DNA of 64,000 nt from Diplolepis rosae (taxonomy: Eukaryota > Arthropoda > Insecta > Hymenoptera > Diplolepididae): the NCBI GenBank assembly GCA_030998225.1, contig JAPYXD010000604.1:10186001-10250000 (forward strand), in the 5' to 3' direction. The position numbers and the translations under genes were made by a program. Position 1 is the first letter of the stretch; each line of letters begins with the position of its first letter. Shown piece by piece: positions 46,076-57,637 of this stretch. The notes beneath the pieces were generated by a model. That model was given only the letters and a program-made list of their open reading frames with translations, was not told where the DNA came from and ran no database searches.

Positions 46076-46565
46076 ATTATTTTGGAGCAGAGGATGTGAA
46101 GTAGATAAAGAAATTCCACGTCAGACGTTCTGATATGCTGTCTAGACATATCTGGTATTTTCTACTTGAGAACCCAGCTGTTATTTTCTAAGCAAATTAG
46201 GAAGCTTTTAGCTACATCTACACTGGCAAATTTTATCCGACCCTGATTGTCCTCTGGAATTTATATCTTGTTTCTGCTGTCATACAAGAACATTGTTCTC
46301 TTATATTTTCACTTCAATTTCATCTTTGAGAGTTTTTGATATAATCTGTCTATTCACAGAAAAAGTCTGCTTTTAGTTTTACAATTTTTATCCCCTTTAT
46401 GAATGAGTTTATTTTACTTAAAAATAAAATACATATTTTATTGTATTTCACTATAAAAGGAGTATATTACTTAATCAACTTTACTTTTATATTCTGTGAT
46501 TTTTGGGGTTTACATGTATTTAAAATCAAAGTTTAAAAATTCAAAATAGAGAACCTAAAATTTTC

Positions 46566-46977
46566 CTTGCGGAAAGTTGAATTTTTCGCACTAGTGCGGT
46601 AAAATTTTAAGATTCTTTAATTTTTCACACGTTTACAATTTTACGGCACTAGTGCAGGAAAATCAACTTTTCGTGCGCAAAACGACACCAACAAGGTTAA
46701 TTTTCGGTGTACGGCGGACAAAAAGCAATTTAATAATTCATTTTATCATATAATATAATACTACATATATATATTAGTATACTGTGCAACTAGGGAAAAA
46801 AAAATTTATATTCCAAGTGTGAAGTTTGGTTCCCGAGCAAAGCGAGGGTAACAACCACACTCGTAAAATAAATGTTTTTCCTCTTTCGCACACGACTTTT
46901 TTTCTTCTAGGGGATCAGAAAATAGACTTGTTTGCCCCGTACGGGGCAATAAAATCCACTTTATGACCCGCTAGTAG
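46566..46977. repeat. CCGCACTA palindrome plus GAGCAAAGCGAGGG block, copy 2
   Basis: CTTGCGGAAAGTTGAATTTT...CACTAGTGCAGGAAAATCAA is followed by the same AACTAGGGAAA, GAGCAAAGCGAGGG and TGCCCCGTACGGGGCAATAAAA blocks as copy 1. It is about 0.9 kb from copy 1 and in the same order. Confidence 0.6.
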
Positions 46978-47326
46978 AAAAATATATTATACTAATATAA
47001 AAATTTCCGGGGAACATGCTCGAGTTTCGAGTGAGGTGAATTAGTGCGCATGCGTGGTCGTGCATTCCATTCAGTTAACCGGAAAGGTTTATTGGCCTAA
47101 CAAAAATTTTTTTAGTACGGGAAAAAAAGAAAAAAAAATATTTTTTAGAGTAATTGAATATTTAGTATTGTCTGTTATAATCAGTGTTCAAGCATTTTAT
47201 ATTTTATATCCAACCCTTAGCTTTTTGCCCATACGGCTTTAAACGAAGGCTCTAGTATTCCTAAGTAATGTCCCTGCTCTCGTTTCTTTGTGCCGTTTCC
47301 TAGATACCACTCTCTAAAGGCATTTT

Positions 47327-47335
47327 TATAAAAGA
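47327..47335 (+). promoter_or_regulatory. TATA box candidate for the 47372 ORF
   Basis: TATAAAAG lies about 40 bases before the ATG at 47372, a usual distance for a transcript with a very short leader. In AT-rich DNA such matches are common, so this is weak alone. It is more convincing because the flanking bases are not AT-only. Confidence 0.35.
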
Positions 47336-47371
47336 GGAGCTTTTCTTCGGTTATTAACTTCACGGTTTTTC

Positions 47372-47788
47372 ATGGCCTCGGCAAAACGTCCCTCTTTTTA
47401 TTCCTTTTTCCTGGTTAAAATATTTTTACTCCTCCTTACCTTGGAATTCAAACGAAGCTCTAGAGAAAACCAATTAAACGAAAATTTCGAGTCAAATCTA
47501 TTAAAGCTCATAAAGGACTCATTAAATTCGAACAAAAAAGAGTTGATAGAAATTTTAGTCGTTTCGGTGAACACTTACTTGAATTTGCAATGCACGCTTT
47601 GGAATCTACGAAACTATACTTGGCAATTTATTATTCTAGCGGAGATTATTATTTCGTATCCAGAGTTTTTCAGTCAAGTGGAAACGAAGAAACGTTGGGA
47701 AGATTTTAAGAGAATAATTCACTGCACTGGAGAGCTATTACCTCATTTTCAAATCTCATTTTTCATACTGGCTTTATTGAACAGATAA
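47372..47788 (+). CDS. Candidate intronless gene, predicted secreted or membrane-anchored helical protein
   Basis: 138 codons, the longest single frame outside the LTR element and simple repeats. It begins with a basic stretch and a strongly hydrophobic segment (about residues 12-25, FFLVKIFLLLLTLEF), like a signal peptide or anchor. A charged helical part (about 30-65, with NLLKLIKDSLNSNKKELIEI) and a region with W, C and charged residues (about 75-120) follow. Amino-acid use is balanced, unlike chance AT-rich frames. A TATA box stands 40 bases upstream. I do not recognise a family. Alternatives are one exon of a larger gene, or chance. Confidence 0.4.
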   Translation: MASAKRPSFYSFFLVKIFLLLLTLEFKRSSRENQLNENFESNLLKLIKDSLNSNKKELIEILVVSVNTYLNLQCTLWNLRNYTWQFIILAEIIISYPEFFSQVETKKRWEDFKRIIHCTGELLPHFQISFFILALLNR

Positions 47789-48708
47789 AAGCTTTCAGGT
47801 TTGCCAGTATGTCATGCTTAAGTATTTATCATCCAGAATTTTCATACCTTTTATTCGGTTGAAACGATTTTAACGAAAGTTGGTCAACTTTTTTTTTTCA
47901 AAGTTTTAGTGACAAAATAAGAGATTAACTTAATTGGTATGATTGTAAAATATACACTGTTAAAAATCTTATTAATTTTAATAGACTTTAATATACACGT
48001 TGTCAATTACAATTAATAGATTTGGATATTATGAAAAATTAATATATATTCATATTAAATTTAATAACTTTTCAGTAAAAGTATATTAAAATTAACAAAC
48101 ATTATTAAAATATGTATACATTTGTATTAAAATTCCAATAAAAGTTTTTATTTTTTAAGATGAAAGTATTTTAAATTTAACACACGTTACTGAAGAAAAT
48201 TTCCATTACATGTAATGGAGGGAGTAATGTAATTAAGGGAATACAGTTTCTAACAGTGTATAATATTTTTTATCATTCGAGAGTTTTATTCAATCTAAAT
48301 ATGGTGATTTTGCGTGAAGATATTAGAAAAAGTAGAATTTTTTATTTTTCATAATATTTTCGATAATTAAGATAAAAAATACATTTCCCATAAAAAATGA
48401 TCCTCATCAAATTTACAGATATTCTTCAAGCAAATAATTCCACTTTAATTTTTTCGTACACTGCACAGTGTTGCTAAAAAATAAGATTTTTGATTTTCAG
48501 TGGTGTTTGTAAAATTATAACGAAAAATACACATCTTACCATAACTTGTATAATTACAGATTTTTAGATGCTTATTGAGCAGATGATTCTTTATTCAGAT
48601 CTTTTTCTCGTACTTTTCTGGTAATAGCAAAATTTATCTGCTTAAAATTATTGATGACAACTTTTCAACAAAAATTTCAAAAGTTAAATTCATAATTTTC
48701 TCAAACAT
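47789..48708. other. AT-rich DNA, possible diverged family-I repeat at 48290-48660
   Basis: No gene. The part near 48300-48560 (AAAAATACACATCTTA, TTTTTCGTACACTGCA) faintly resembles dispersed repeat family I at 44100-44560. Similarity is weak. Confidence 0.35.
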
Positions 48709-49998
48709 CCCAAGTGCGAAGTTACAATCTAAAAAAAAGTCTATTGATACTGAAATTAGATTCCTTTGAGAATGCATCCATTGAAATTAAGCAGATTTCT
48801 TTTATCTATCGACAGAATCGTTTCACTGTTGAAAAACTCATCTGTAAAATGCAAAACGAAAATAGTTTTGCGGATAAACGATTTCCCCTGACTCGGAAAA
48901 TTAATCCTTTAACTATTAAAGGATTGCATTTGTAGGTTAGCGGACAAAGTGCGCCTGCACATCAGTGAGTGTACATCGTCTGGTGTTTAACAGTGCAATA
49001 TGCGCGAGTAATTTTTGTGTTATGGGATATATTATTTTATCATCGCGATTAATTAACGTGGATGCTTCAAGGAAATAGATTTCTTCAAAATATTAGGAAT
49101 CCCAGAGTGCGACGTAAAAATTTTGGAATGTACGTATACCAAAATAAACAATTTTTATACGCATAACCTCATTTTTCATTGCTTCTGACAATCGAAGCAT
49201 TATAAATTTATCAATTTTTAATGCTTTTAACCATCGAAGGTTTAACAGTCGTTTTTTTTTCTAAATGATTTTATAAAGTGTGCTTGAATTTCAATGAATA
49301 TTATGGTTTTCATCAAAGTTGCATCTTAAAATTTCTTTAAGCGGAAATCTAAGACAGATCGTTAGTATAGTGTTGAAAATGATCGATTTAATATTCGCAT
49401 TTATCAATGTTGGGCTTGTGTACATTTTTTATTAGTTTATATCATACAACTTTTTTTTATCCTCGAAATTATATTTTCTTTGTACGAAAAAAAATTTCAT
49501 TTAAAAAGGACAGCATTTGAAACGACTATCCTTTAACTGTTAAAGGATTTCCTCCCATGCCAATATTGGATAGAAAATAATTTAATAGTGAAAGGAATCA
49601 TTTGACAGTCAATAGTCTGTTTTTAGAGTAATAGATACGGCCCAACACTGGCCCAGCATCGGAAAAAATGTTGCCGAAGATCGGTTGCCAATATCCTGCC
49701 ATTGCTGGAATGATATCTCCAGTATGCACTTGGTGGACAATTCTGGCCCAAACTCTGGTTCTTCTACTTTCGGAACTGGATGCTATAGTAAAAGTGACAA
49801 TCGGCTTGGTATAGGGCCGATACAGGGCCAAGTTTCGACTGAAAGTCGGTCAATTAAAACAGTCAAAAATGCCGCCATCATCGGCCCAGCACTTGACCGA
49901 TGTAAACGGCGAGACTGGTCCAATAACAATAGCCGACTCTTGGCTGCCAATATTGGGCCAATATTGTGCCGTGTTATCACCGGTGATTCGCACTTAGG
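48709..49998. mobile_element. CCCAAGTGCGAA-ended element, copy 1, interrupted
   Basis: CCCAAGTGCGAAGTTA at 48709 and inverted GATTCGCACTTAGG ending at 49998. After 49629 it matches the element at 53551-54068 (ATAGATACGGCCCAACACTG). The 48725-49628 element splits it. The overlapping frames at 49598-50092 follow from the GGCCCA word array and are not taken as genes. Confidence 0.65.
48725..49628. mobile_element. TA-flanked element nested in the CCCAAGTG element
   Basis: CAATCTAAAAAAAAGTCTAT at the left and the inverse ATAGTCTGTTTTTAGAG at the right, with TA (48723-48724) and TA (49629-49630). It carries two copies of the hairpin CCTTTAACTnTTAAAGG. The uninterrupted site is seen in the sister element near 53563. 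Non-coding. Confidence 0.65.
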
Positions 49999-52154
49999 AT
50001 TGAACTTAGTGATTATTTGTACAGTAAAGTTGAATTGCTTACTGACTAAAATTCAAACTGAGTTTGAAATATTAATTAAGACGAATATTTGAAACTTTTT
50101 GCCATTAAGAGAAAGTTAACTAGCGTTTCTGTAAATGTTATTGTAAAGCCTTGCGTTATCATTTATTTTGCACTCACTTGTATTTTTTCTTTTGTAATCC
50201 AGAGTAAAATTTCGCTTCGGGTAGTGAATATCAACTGCTTTCGAAATAGATTGAAAAAGTTTGTTCATTTGTTTCAAGGGATTTCAATTTTCCTCTAGCC
50301 CTAGAAAAATAACTTCTCTGATCAAAAATATATTTTCAACATGTTATAAAATTTGAATTTATTTGTATTTAACTACTTTTTACTCTGGACGAAATATATA
50401 AATTCTTAGAAAACATTGAATTGCGAATCTGCTTATTAATATAGAAATTGTTGGAAATATAGTTTATTCCTATCATGAAATTTATTGATTATTTCTTGTC
50501 AATACAACTTTTTTTCTTTCAACTTAATTGTTTCTGTAACTTTGCAACAAAGCAAAGGCCTTTTGCCGAAATTCCTCAGTGTAGCGGAACTTCTCTAATT
50601 TGATAAATACCGACATTATATCAGTGATAAGTTTCGGTATCAGTCATGCTTTGATGCCAATTATTGACTTTTGCAAGTTCATAATTTATTTACTAAACTA
50701 TGTATATATATATATATTTAGTTTTACTTTGATGGATAATTAGAACAAAAATAAAATCTTAATATTGTTACGAAATTTATTTTATTTATATTCAGAAGAG
50801 TTATTAAAATAATGATCCTCTAAATATGAATTTATGCCGCTAATTGTTAGTTTACTTTTGAGCTTTTTGTGTTTTATTGGTTAAAAAATGATCCTGGTCG
50901 CATTTCCTAAGTTATGGTTATGTAAATGACAATTTCCTGATTTTTGTCATTCATAATTTTCATATTGAGGGTACAGTGAGGAAATTATTTCGAAGAAGAA
51001 TCCAGATAATATAAACCAGTTTTCATCTTAGTAGACGAAGAACGATCCATTGACATAACCTCAAACTGAATAACGGTCCTTAGGACTAGTAAAAATAAAA
51101 TAAAAATTAATCTCAATGCATTTTAAAAGAGGCAGAAATACATTTCTTAGAAAAAATTATTTTAGGTCAAAATTGTTCGTCTAATAATATTTATTTGACT
51201 TGTAGTGTTGTTTCTTTAATTTTCTGAAACAATCGTAATTTTTACCCAATGTCAATTAAAAATAGCTCATTTTTAATAATTAATAAATTAAAATGAAATA
51301 AATTAAAATAATTTTTTTTTGTTAATATAAATTGTAATTAATTTTGGTTATATTTTAACTAATTTCTCAAATCATTTTTTAGGTAAGTTATGCCAATGAG
51401 TCGTTCTTTCTCAAATTAACCAGAAAGATGTAAAAAAAGAGACTGAAAAAAAACCATTTTCTTCAAATGCGAGGTTCTTTAAATACAAAACATGGTAAAA
51501 TGATTGATTTTCTAAAATTTTTAATTATTTTAATTAGTTCATAGTAGAAATCTCAAAGCGAGATTTGCACCCTTCATTTCCTATTATATTAATATAAAAA
51601 TGATAATTTTGCCTTATTGCAAAAAACCCTTGAATTTATTTTGGTAGAAGAAAAATTCTTTTTTATTCTGGAATATTCAAATTTTAGTTCATTTTGTAAG
51701 AAAGGTTACTTTTTTAAATTTTACTCTACAGCCCAAAGCATAAAATTAAAATCTTCTTTCCAGCAATCTTCAAGGAATAATTTTGCTCTCGAGGAAAAAT
51801 TTTGATATTCTTGGAAAAGGAAAAATTTTCTGTCGAAATTGAGTGGATTATTTTTGAATGAATCAACGATACTGTCAAGAAAACATATCATTTGTTAGTG
51901 TAATTACGTACACAGATAAAAACTCAGCAACAGCAAAGAAGATTAATTTCTATATTTAGTACTAGAAATATCTAAAAATAACTAGAAAAGGCTAAGCCCT
52001 GAAAAAGTGATTAAATTAGAGACACCCCCATGAAGAGAAATGAGGGGTAAACAGAGGTAAATAAAGTAAACGAGAGATTTGCAAAGGGCAGATTCCTTAC
52101 TCCGAGAGTCTGGATATTTCTGAGCGTGTTTGAGTCGCACCTGATCTCCGCGTT
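49999..52154. other. AT-rich DNA without a recognised gene
   Basis: Short Phe/Ile-rich frames only. A TATATATATATATAT run lies near 50703. Part of 52020-52154 is less AT-rich and precedes the ORF at 52155. Confidence 0.5.
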
Positions 52155-52436
52155 ATGAGACTAAATCCCAAAATCGCTTTAGTCTTCCATCTCCATCTTT
52201 TGAAGTCAGCCGCGGAAAGTTTCACCATAAATCAGGAAGGTTCTTTGTTCGAAGCTGTTCGTTGGATTCTGTTTTTCTTCAAATTGATCAATCATTCAGC
52301 GGAATCAAAAGAAAGGGAATGCAGATTATTATGTTTAAAAGAATTTTTATCCATCCTTGAAATACTATTAAATATCAAAAATAGTGAAGAACAAATAAAG
52401 TTGAAAAGCTCTATTTCAATAATTATTATTTCTTGA
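52155..52436 (+). CDS. Small candidate ORF, 93 codons, unrecognised
   Basis: The first 22 residues (MRLNPKIALVFHLHLLKSAA and on) resemble a weak signal peptide, followed by a Leu/Glu/Lys-rich helical region. The upstream 130 bases are less AT-rich than average, which lends some weight. No TATA box or splice signal is obvious, and no similarity to the 47372 product is clear. Chance ORF remains quite possible. Confidence 0.25.
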   Translation: MRLNPKIALVFHLHLLKSAAESFTINQEGSLFEAVRWILFFFKLINHSAESKERECRLLCLKEFLSILEILLNIKNSEEQIKLKSSISIIIIS

Positions 52437-53446
52437 GAGATTATTGAAGGGGAATTTTGTATTCTTGAAACGTATAATATAGATACTTACACTAGTTGAT
52501 TATCGTAATTTTCAAAGGTTGATGGGGTATTTTACTGAATTTATTTCAAGAAGGTTTTCCAATGAGGATTATATCTTCTAATAAGAGCCGCCCGCCTACG
52601 CAGAATCCTGAATTACGAACCTTTGATTTATGACAGTAAATCTCCCGACCTTTTGTTCTTAAGCAATAATTAGGATCGATTAATTGAACCATAAGAGTTA
52701 TTAATTTCATATTAGGGTGACCTTATAATTATATCATTCAATATACTCTAATTAGGTTATTTTCTTTGGTTTGAAACTCTTATTTAATGTTCAGATGAAA
52801 AAACGATATCAGATTCATTCTGAATTTTATGGATAAGAATGTAGCAAGCGTTGTTGAATCTAGGGCTATAAGATGTTAGTGAATTTTTTTATATTCAGGT
52901 TCTTGAAACTTTCTTCTTACTTGGAGTAGAACTTTGTCCCTACAGTCAATGTTCATTTCTTATTCTAAAGTAAAAAGTCATTTTAAGGGATAAAAAAAAA
53001 ATTAAAATTTCCACTTCGCAGTGACTTCAGAGTGTTGCAAAGATTTGAAAAAGTTCAGAGATGACGATAAGGGCATCAGCTACTTAGAGAAATGAACTTT
53101 GATTCCAAGTTTCAAAGGAAAATCCACGACCGAAAGTGAAGCGCATTTCCATCGAGAAGCAGAATCGAAATTCTGCTCACGATTTTCTCGGATACGTGAT
53201 CTTTCAAACGTGGGTTTGCTCCATCGTTTAAAGAACGTCTTCAAACACTTCAAAATATTTTAGAATTCAACCGCACCCTCGAAATATTCAACTTGAAACA
53301 GTCCCAAGGGTTTATTTTTCATATGTATATATATATATATATACATGTGAATGTATGAAAATCATTTCCCAATTATATCAGGATTATTAAGATGAAGTTT
53401 ATTTCTACAATAGAAATGATTTCATAATCGAAAATTTTTTTTCCAC
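52437..53446. other. No recognised gene; (AT)n tract at 53322-53345
   Basis: Mixed AT-rich DNA. Positions 53040-53230 look single-copy. A GTATATATATATATATATACATG microsatellite lies near 53322. Confidence 0.5.
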
Positions 53447-53550
53447 CCTGCTGGAAGTAAAGAGATAGAAAGAGATAGAAACAGGGGTATAGAAAGAGAT
53501 AGAACCTTTTATATTTCTTCCAAGTGTCGATTTGCATCCCCAGAACACTA

Positions 53551-54068
53551 CCCAAGTGCGAAATTAGATACGGCCCAACACTGGCCCAGCATCGCCAAAA
53601 ATTTGCCGAAGATCGGCTGCCAATATCGTGCCGTTGCTGGAATGATAACTCCGGTATGCACTTGGCGGCCAATGCTGGCCCAAACTCTGGCCGCCAGCAC
53701 TTGTTTTCGGCACAGCAACGGGCCAATGCAGTGCCGAACTCTGGTTTTCTCACTTCCAGGATGGTTTGCCGTGGTAAAAGTGACACATGGCCCAGTAATG
53801 TGCCATCCATGAGCCCGACTCTGGCTCTTCTACTTTCAGAACTGGATGCCATAGTAAAAATGACAATCGGTTTGGTGTAGGGCCGACACTGGGCCAAGTT
53901 TCAGCTGAAGGTCGGTAAATTTAAATAATCCAAAAAGGCCGCCGTCGACGGCCCAGCACTTGATCGATGCAAACAGTGACACTGGCCCAACAACAATGGC
54001 CGACTCTTGGCTGCCGAGATTGGGCCAATATTGTGCCATATTATCACCTTCGGCAATTCGCACTTGGG
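53551..54068. mobile_element. CCCAAGTGCGAA-ended element, copy 2 (intact, 518 bp)
   Basis: TA (53549-53550), CCCAAGTGCGAAATTAG...CTTCGGCAATTCGCACTTGGG, TA (54069-54070). The interior is dominated by GGCCCA, TGGCC and GGCCAATnnTGGCC words. The site without insertion is seen at 58822-58835 (CTAAAACGCTGTGTC), supporting a TA target. Frames of 174 and 118 codons across it arise from the GC-rich word array. Confidence 0.7.
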
Positions 54069-54374
54069 TAGGTCTTTCTGTCTCCAAAATTATATCCACC
54101 ATGCCAAGGAATATCTATCTCTGAGTTTATCTCTTTCTATCACAGTAAAGAAAATAAACATCTCTCTATCCATTTCTATTCCTCGTCTATCCCCTTCCAT
54201 CTTTTCCTATCCTTTCGTCAGTCCAATCTTCGTATATACTTTTCTCTATTTCGGTCTATACCTAGCATATTTGCGGTATCATTTTCTATCTCCTTTCTAT
54301 TCGATAAACAAAAGTAATTATTTGTAATTAATGATACAGTATGTACAAGATTAGATCTAACTACGAGGAGGGAC

Positions 54375-55997
54375 TGGGATTAAAAGAGATAAGCTTGCAC
54401 CTGGTTTGACAAAGAGATATACAAGAGATAGAATGTGATAGAGGTAAATAGATGAGGTACAAGTATATATTGAAGTAAAGAGAAGAACATTGAAAGATAT
54501 AGCCGTGAATTTGGATTAGCAAAAAGATAGAAAGAGATAGGCATCAATGTGGATTGACAAAGAGGTATAAAGAAATAAAGGTGGATAAATAAGGAATAGA
54601 AACAGATATAGTTGGATATACAAAGAATAGGCTGAGATAAAGAAAACGGGTTTAAAAGATATAGGCATCAATCCGGCTGGGTAAAGAGATAGAAAGAGAT
54701 AGGCATCAATCTGCATTGTCAAAGAGATATAAAGAAATAGAGGTGGATAGACAAGAGATAGAAACAAATATAGGTGGATATACGAAGAATAGACAGAGAT
54801 AAAGAAAACTGGATTGAAAGAGATAGGCGTGAATTTGGATTGACAAAGAGATAGAAACGGATAGGCATTAACCTAGATTCACAGAGAGGTATAAATAAAT
54901 AAAGATGGATAGACAAGGGATAGAAACAAATATAGGTGGATATACGAAGAATAGAAAGAAATAAGAAAAACAGGATTGAAAGAGATCGGCGTGTATTTGG
55001 ATTGACAAAGAGATAGAAAGAGATAGATATCAATCTGGATTGGCAAAGAGGTGTAAATAAATAGAGGTGGATAGACAAGAGGTAGAAACAAATACAGTTG
55101 GATATACAAAGAATAGGCTGAGATAAAGAAAACGGGTTTAAAAGATATAGGCATCAATCCGGCTGGATAAAAAGATAGAAAGAGATAGGCATTAAACTGG
55201 ATTGACAAAGAGGTATCATGAAATAGAGGTGGATAAATAAGGAATAGAAACAGATATAGTTGGATATACAAAGAATAGGCTGAGATAAAGAAAACGGGTT
55301 TAAAAGATATAGGCATCAATCCGGCTGGATAAAAAGATAGAAAGAGATAGGCATTAAACTGGATTGACAAAGAGGTATCATGAAATAGAGGTGGATAGAC
55401 AAGAGATAGATACGAATATAGGTAGATATACGAAGAATAGACAGGGATAAAGAAAACAGGATTGAAAGAGGTAGGCGTGAATTTGGATTGACAAAGAGAT
55501 AGAAACGGATAGGCATTAACCTAGATTCACAGAGAGGTATAAATAAATAGAGGTGGATAGAAAAAAGATAGAAACAAATGTAGGTGGATAAACGAAGAAT
55601 AGACAGAGATAAAAAAACAGTATTGAAAGAGATCGGCGTGAATTTGGATTGACAAAGAGATAGAAAGAGATAGATATCAATCTGGATTGGCAAAGAGGTG
55701 TAAATAAATAGAGGTGGATAGATAAGAGGTAGAAACAAATATAGGTGGATATAGAAGGAATAGACAGAGATAAAGATAATAGTATTGAAAGAGATAGGCC
55801 TGAATTTGGATTGACAAAGAGATAGAAAGAGATAGGCATTAATCTGGATTGACAAAGAGGTATAAATAAATAGAGGTGGATAGACAAGAGATAGAAATAA
55901 ATATAGGTGGATATTCAAAGAATAGACAGAGATAAAGAGTACAGGATTAAAAGAGATAGGCGTGGATTTGGATTGATAAAGATATTGAAAGAGATAG
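54375..55997. repeat. Tandem array, unit 162 bp, about ten copies
   Basis: The block GGATTGACAAAGAGGTAT and close variants recur at about 54551, 54713, 54874, 55037, 55199, 55361, 55522, 55684 and 55846, a steady 161-162 bp. Units four apart are most alike (54874 with 55522, 55037 with 55684), giving a higher-order period near 648, while 55199 and 55361 are nearly identical. Because 162 is divisible by three the minus strand stays open for long stretches (for example 55316-55918), with a repeating Tyr/Leu/Phe/Ser-rich 54-residue pattern. I do not regard this as a gene. Confidence 0.85.
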
Positions 55998-56800
55998 AGG
56001 TGTTGGATGCTGTCAAATAATTTTGTTGATCTAAAAAAACAAATTTATTTGGAGAATTCAACCAAAAAGTTTTTTAAACCCAAAAAAATATTTACTAAAA
56101 TTAATAAAACTGTTAAACTGAAAGCTTCAGTTCACTCTTAGTCAGATACACAAAAATTTAGTTCATAAAATTTGTTAATTATTGTCAAAATACATCTTTT
56201 CGACCTTATCGTTTTCAAAATTTTGCAAAATGGGCAAAATTCCTCGCAGTGTACAGGAACTTCTGCAATTTAATAAATATCGTTATTATATCGGTGATAA
56301 GTTTCCATAATCATTTTATAATCGATAATATTCCGTTTTTCATGAATTGTTGTGTTCAATGGCGTTAGAATCGTATTTGAATGGACTTTGTGAATGAATG
56401 AATAAATGTGTTTCCATCCGTGAAGAGATTTTCGACAATGTGTCTCGCACGTGACAAGTTAAATTTATGATTTATTGCACGAGTGCGGTACTCTGATTTT
56501 TCGACGCGAAGGATATCCCTAGATTTATAGAGATATCGCGTAACAGCTGCAATTTCATTTTTCCAAAGCGTTAGATGGAAAAGCTCTCGATTTCGATTAT
56601 AGAAGACTCATTCTTCTTTGGAATTGAATTTGGTAAAATTGATAGTGAGAATTTCGGAGTGAAGCAAGAAAAGCATTTTTTAACTCTGAGAAAAAGATAG
56701 AGTTTTGGGGATGCAAAGTGATGGGTTGGGAGAGATAGAAATTTTCTATCTTTTCCAATCCCCCAGTTCCTATCCTTTTTAATATTTTTACTTCTAGCAG

Positions 56801-57255
56801 AGATGATCACTTTCAAATTTTAATCACTCATTTAAAATATAAATATTTAGTGCGAAGGAACTTTTATTCCGAGGAATATTTTTTTTGTAGCCGAAAAGTG
56901 AGCGTTTTTAAGCGAAAAACGAACTTTACCTTTACACATCCGCCATTTTGTAAAAAATAAATTTTTTTTTTAAATTTCGTCCAAGAAGTAGCTAGTATAA
57001 TTTTTTTGAGCAGTAGTGGGAACTGCACAACTTCTTGTTTTTGACCCGTAACAAAATTGCGTATAACTTGGATATTAATATTTTGCGATGAAAAAATTAT
57101 GATATTCTTTAAGACATGTATTATTCAATTGAAAAAACATTGCTCAACAAACAAATAAACCAGTCTTCATAAAAAATATCGTGAGAAAAGCCTTTTTTGG
57201 TTTTCTAATTGCCCCTAACTTCTTGAGAAATACTTGATTTTGTACAGGATTTATA
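56801..57255. other. AT-rich DNA, nothing recognised
   Basis: No frame or repeat end seen apart from general AT-rich sequence. Confidence 0.5.
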
Positions 57256-57637
57256 CACTGAGAAAAAAGATTTGATTGAATCAAAGAAAATAATTTGTTT
57301 GAACGACTTTCTTTGATTTAAAGAAATGATTTGTTTAAATGCAATAAAATTTGTTTTATTCAAACAAAATATCTTCGAACCAAATAAATACTTGTTTGAA
57401 TCAAATTAATTTTTCTTCAAAACAAAGAAATTAATGCATTGATATATGGTCAAAGATATAATTTGTTTGATTTAAGTCAGAGATTTATTTGATTCCAACA
57501 AATATTTATTTGGTCCAAAGATATTTTGTTTGAATCAAACAAATTTTATTGCATTTAAACAAATCATTTCTTTAAATAAAAGAAAGTCGTTCAAACAAAT
57601 TATTTTCTTTGATTCAATCAAATCTTTTTTCTTAGTG
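57256..57637. mobile_element. CACTGAGA-ended palindrome of TTTGTTTGA words (382 bp)
   Basis: TA, CACTGAGAAAAAAGATTTGA...TCAAATCTTTTTTCTTAGTG, TA. Nearly the whole element is one inverted repeat made of CAAACAAATTTGTTTGATTC words. It shares its terminal CACTGAGA with the unrelated cores at 36151 and 61424. Confidence 0.8.

Larger units (their letters stand above)
53447..56800. mobile_element. GATAG-rich composite with inverted ends enclosing a tandem array
   Basis: CCTGCTGGAAGTAA at 53447 and the inverse TTACTTCTAGCAG ending at 56800 bracket GATAG words, the tandem array at 54375-55997 and CTATC words. The 56690-56800 end is the reverse of the 53447 end (TTTGCATCCCnAAAAC, TCTATCTCTTCCAA are shared). 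A third copy of the end lies at 58750-58900. The CCCAAGTG element at 53551 is inserted near the left end. That it is one foldback element is an inference. Confidence 0.4.

Noticed and set aside
53373..53897. 174-codon ORF as a gene
   Set aside because: It runs through the GGCCCA word array of a MITE, and a rival ORF on the other strand is nearly as long.
54516..55918. Long minus-strand Tyr/Leu/Phe-rich ORFs as a repeat-protein gene
   Set aside because: They follow from a 162-bp tandem repeat whose period is divisible by three. Composition and lack of a start or signal context argue against a gene.
54375..55997. CRISPR-like array
   Set aside because: Contiguous 162-bp tandem units without unique spacers, in a eukaryotic setting.
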